Assembly: GCA_944391275.1 (NCBI GenBank)
Contig: CALXSZ010000156.1
Coordinates: forward strand, 1-7,890
Length of the DNA: 7,890 nucleotides
Direction: 5' to 3'
Source of the DNA: an uncultured Syntrophomonadaceae bacterium
Lineage (GTDB): Bacteria; Bacillota; Syntrophomonadia; Syntrophomonadales; Syntrophomonadaceae
Shown here: piece after piece, positions 6,687 through 7,890 of the stretch
Position numbering within the stretch: position 1 is the first letter of the stretch
Layout of the letters: every line of letters starts with the position of its first letter
Position numbers and translations under genes: made by a program
Notes under the pieces: model-generated
The model's input: only the letters and a program-made list of their open reading frames with translations
Databases searched by the model: none
Told to the model about the DNA's origin: nothing

Positions 6687-7890
6687 GCGGCGATATCCCC
6701 CTTACTGTACTCGTAATGATTGGGCTTTTATTTCTATCCAGTTATTTTTCAGCTACGGAAACGGCTTTTTCGCAGTTGAGCCGATCCAAATTGAAAACCA
6801 TGGTGGAGGATGGAGATAAGAATGCGGCCAAAGTTCTGCAATACGTCGAAGATAGCGATTATATGCTATCGACCATTTTAATTGGGAATAATGTGGTCAA
6901 TATCGTATTCAGCGTGATGGCGACGATTTTTTTTGTCAATCATTTGGAGAATTTAGGCATCCCCATGGCAGTTTTTTTGACGGCTCTTATTCTATTATTT
7001 TTTGGAGAGATTACGCCGAAAAGTTTGGCGAGGGAATGTCCTGAAAAATTTGCGAAAAATTCCGTTTGTCTATTACGTTTTTTTGTTTTTATCTTGAAGC
7101 CGCTCAATTACCTTATTTCCCTTTGGAAGAAATTTTTGTCGAAAAGGATCCGTACAGGCGATGATCGACGGTTAACCGAGAACGATATCCTAAACATTGT
7201 TGAAGAAGCCGAACAAGATGGAAGTATTGATGAAAAAGAAAGCGAACTTATTCGCAGCGCCATCGAATTTAATGATGTGGAAGTCGTTGAAATTATTACT
7301 CCGCGAGTTGATATTACGGCGGTTTCAAAGGAGACTGAACGCCCCGAACTGGAAAGGGTTTTCAAAGACAGCGGTTTTATGCGACTGCCGGTTTATGAAG
7401 GAAGCATTGATAATATTATTGGCGTTATTCATTTGAAAGATTTTTATGAGTTAGACAGAAAAGAGGAAAATCCTATCCAATCCATCATGAAACCGGTTGT
7501 TTTTATTACCGAATCCATGAAAATTGGAGATTTACTGAAATTGCTGCAAAAAAGGAAATCTCATATGGCAATCGTAGCCGACGAGTTTGGCGGTACGTTG
7601 GGGTTGGTGACGATAGAGGACGTCTTAGAAGAACTGGTCGGAGAAATTTGGGATGAACATGACGATATCGTAGAGGATTTTATTCGGGTGAGTGATAACC
7701 AGTATAAAATTCTTTGTAGTGCTGATATTGATACGCTTGAAGACTTTTTCCAAATCAAATGTGAAAATTCAGATGCGGTTACTGTGGGCGGATGGGTGCT
7801 GGAACAATTTGAAAGGATTCCCGTAGAGGGGGATTCTTTTGAATATGAAAATTTAATCGTGCGTGTTACCCAAACCGATGGAAGAAGAGT
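6683..7890 (+). CDS. CNNM/CorC-HlyC family membrane protein (DUF21, two CBS domains), 3'-truncated by the window edge
   Basis: Members of this family (hemolysin C/CorC-like, YhdP/YqhB/MpfA in Firmicutes) are integral membrane proteins; several are linked to Mg2+ efflux or homeostasis, though the substrate cannot be fixed from sequence. The frame runs 402 codons to the edge with no stop; the family is about 420-440 residues, so only the tail is missing. Domains in order: DUF21/CNNM membrane domain (about 1-150) with hydrophobic segments near 5-24, 61-86, 93-108 and 127-147, the SATETAF motif after the first segment and GEITPKSLA at 108-116; a linker RLTENDILNIVEEAEQDG; CBS1 about 205-258 (ITPRVDI, RLPVYEG, GVIHLKD); CBS2 about 268-322 (SHMAIVADEFGGTLGLVTIED, the usual nucleotide-site region); and the CorC/HlyC C-terminal domain from about 330. 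ATG 6683 gives the normal short N-terminus before the first helix. It overlaps the small gene by 4 bases, so the two are probably one operon. Confidence 0.92.
   Translation, partial: MSGDIPLTVLVMIGLLFLSSYFSATETAFSQLSRSKLKTMVEDGDKNAAKVLQYVEDSDYMLSTILIGNNVVNIVFSVMATIFFVNHLENLGIPMAVFLTALILLFFGEITPKSLARECPEKFAKNSVCLLRFFVFILKPLNYLISLWKKFLSKRIRTGDDRRLTENDILNIVEEAEQDGSIDEKESELIRSAIEFNDVEVVEIITPRVDITAVSKETERPELERVFKDSGFMRLPVYEGSIDNIIGVIHLKDFYELDRKEENPIQSIMKPVVFITESMKIGDLLKLLQKRKSHMAIVADEFGGTLGLVTIEDVLEELVGEIWDEHDDIVEDFIRVSDNQYKILCSADIDTLEDFFQIKCENSDAVTVGGWVLEQFERIPVEGDSFEYENLIVRVTQTDGRR

Noticed and set aside
6580..6819. 79-codon plus-strand frame over the small gene and start of the CNNM gene
   Set aside because: It is out of frame with both supported genes, lacks a good ribosome site and ends inside the CNNM membrane domain.

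Overview
This window reads as an ordinary chromosomal segment of a Gram-positive Firmicute (Bacillota). It is most likely from the Clostridia or a related class, judging from gene order, protein signatures, AG-rich Shine-Dalgarno sites and the use of TTG and GTG starts alongside ATG. All supported genes are on the + strand and packed tightly. Genus-level placement is not possible by eye.

Region 1 (1-6314) is one compact gene cluster: rsmB (5' end cut off by the window), rlmN, stp (PP2C phosphatase), prkC (PASTA kinase), rsgA and rpe. Gaps are at most 29 bases, stp/prkC overlap by 1 base and rsgA/rpe overlap by 4. The order matches the well-known Bacillus subtilis rsmB-rlmN-prpC-prkC-cpgA-rpe neighbourhood. 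The genes combine rRNA modification (RsmB, RlmN), 30S assembly (RsgA), reversible Ser/Thr phosphorylation that senses the cell envelope (Stp/PrkC), and pentose phosphate metabolism (Rpe). In B. subtilis the RsgA orthologue CpgA is a PrkC substrate, so the cluster may be regulatory as well as positional.

Region 2 (6315-7890) appears to be a separate transcription unit. A 108-base gap after rpe holds a clear -35 hexamer with a poorer -10. It is followed by an unrecognised 87-codon gene with a strong Shine-Dalgarno and a GTG start. That gene overlaps by 4 bases a CNNM/CorC-HlyC family membrane protein (DUF21, two CBS domains, C-terminal transporter-associated domain), which runs off the right edge. 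The thiN gene that follows rpe in B. subtilis is absent here.

I found no mobile element, CRISPR array, tRNA, rRNA, convincing riboswitch or rho-independent terminator, and no convincing case for a new defence or biosynthetic system. The most novel item is the small unknown gene coupled to the CNNM protein. Smaller points are an atypical SAM-binding motif in RsmB, a long Thr/Glu/Pro-rich linker with a terminal domain in PrkC, and a direct repeat at the -35 element.
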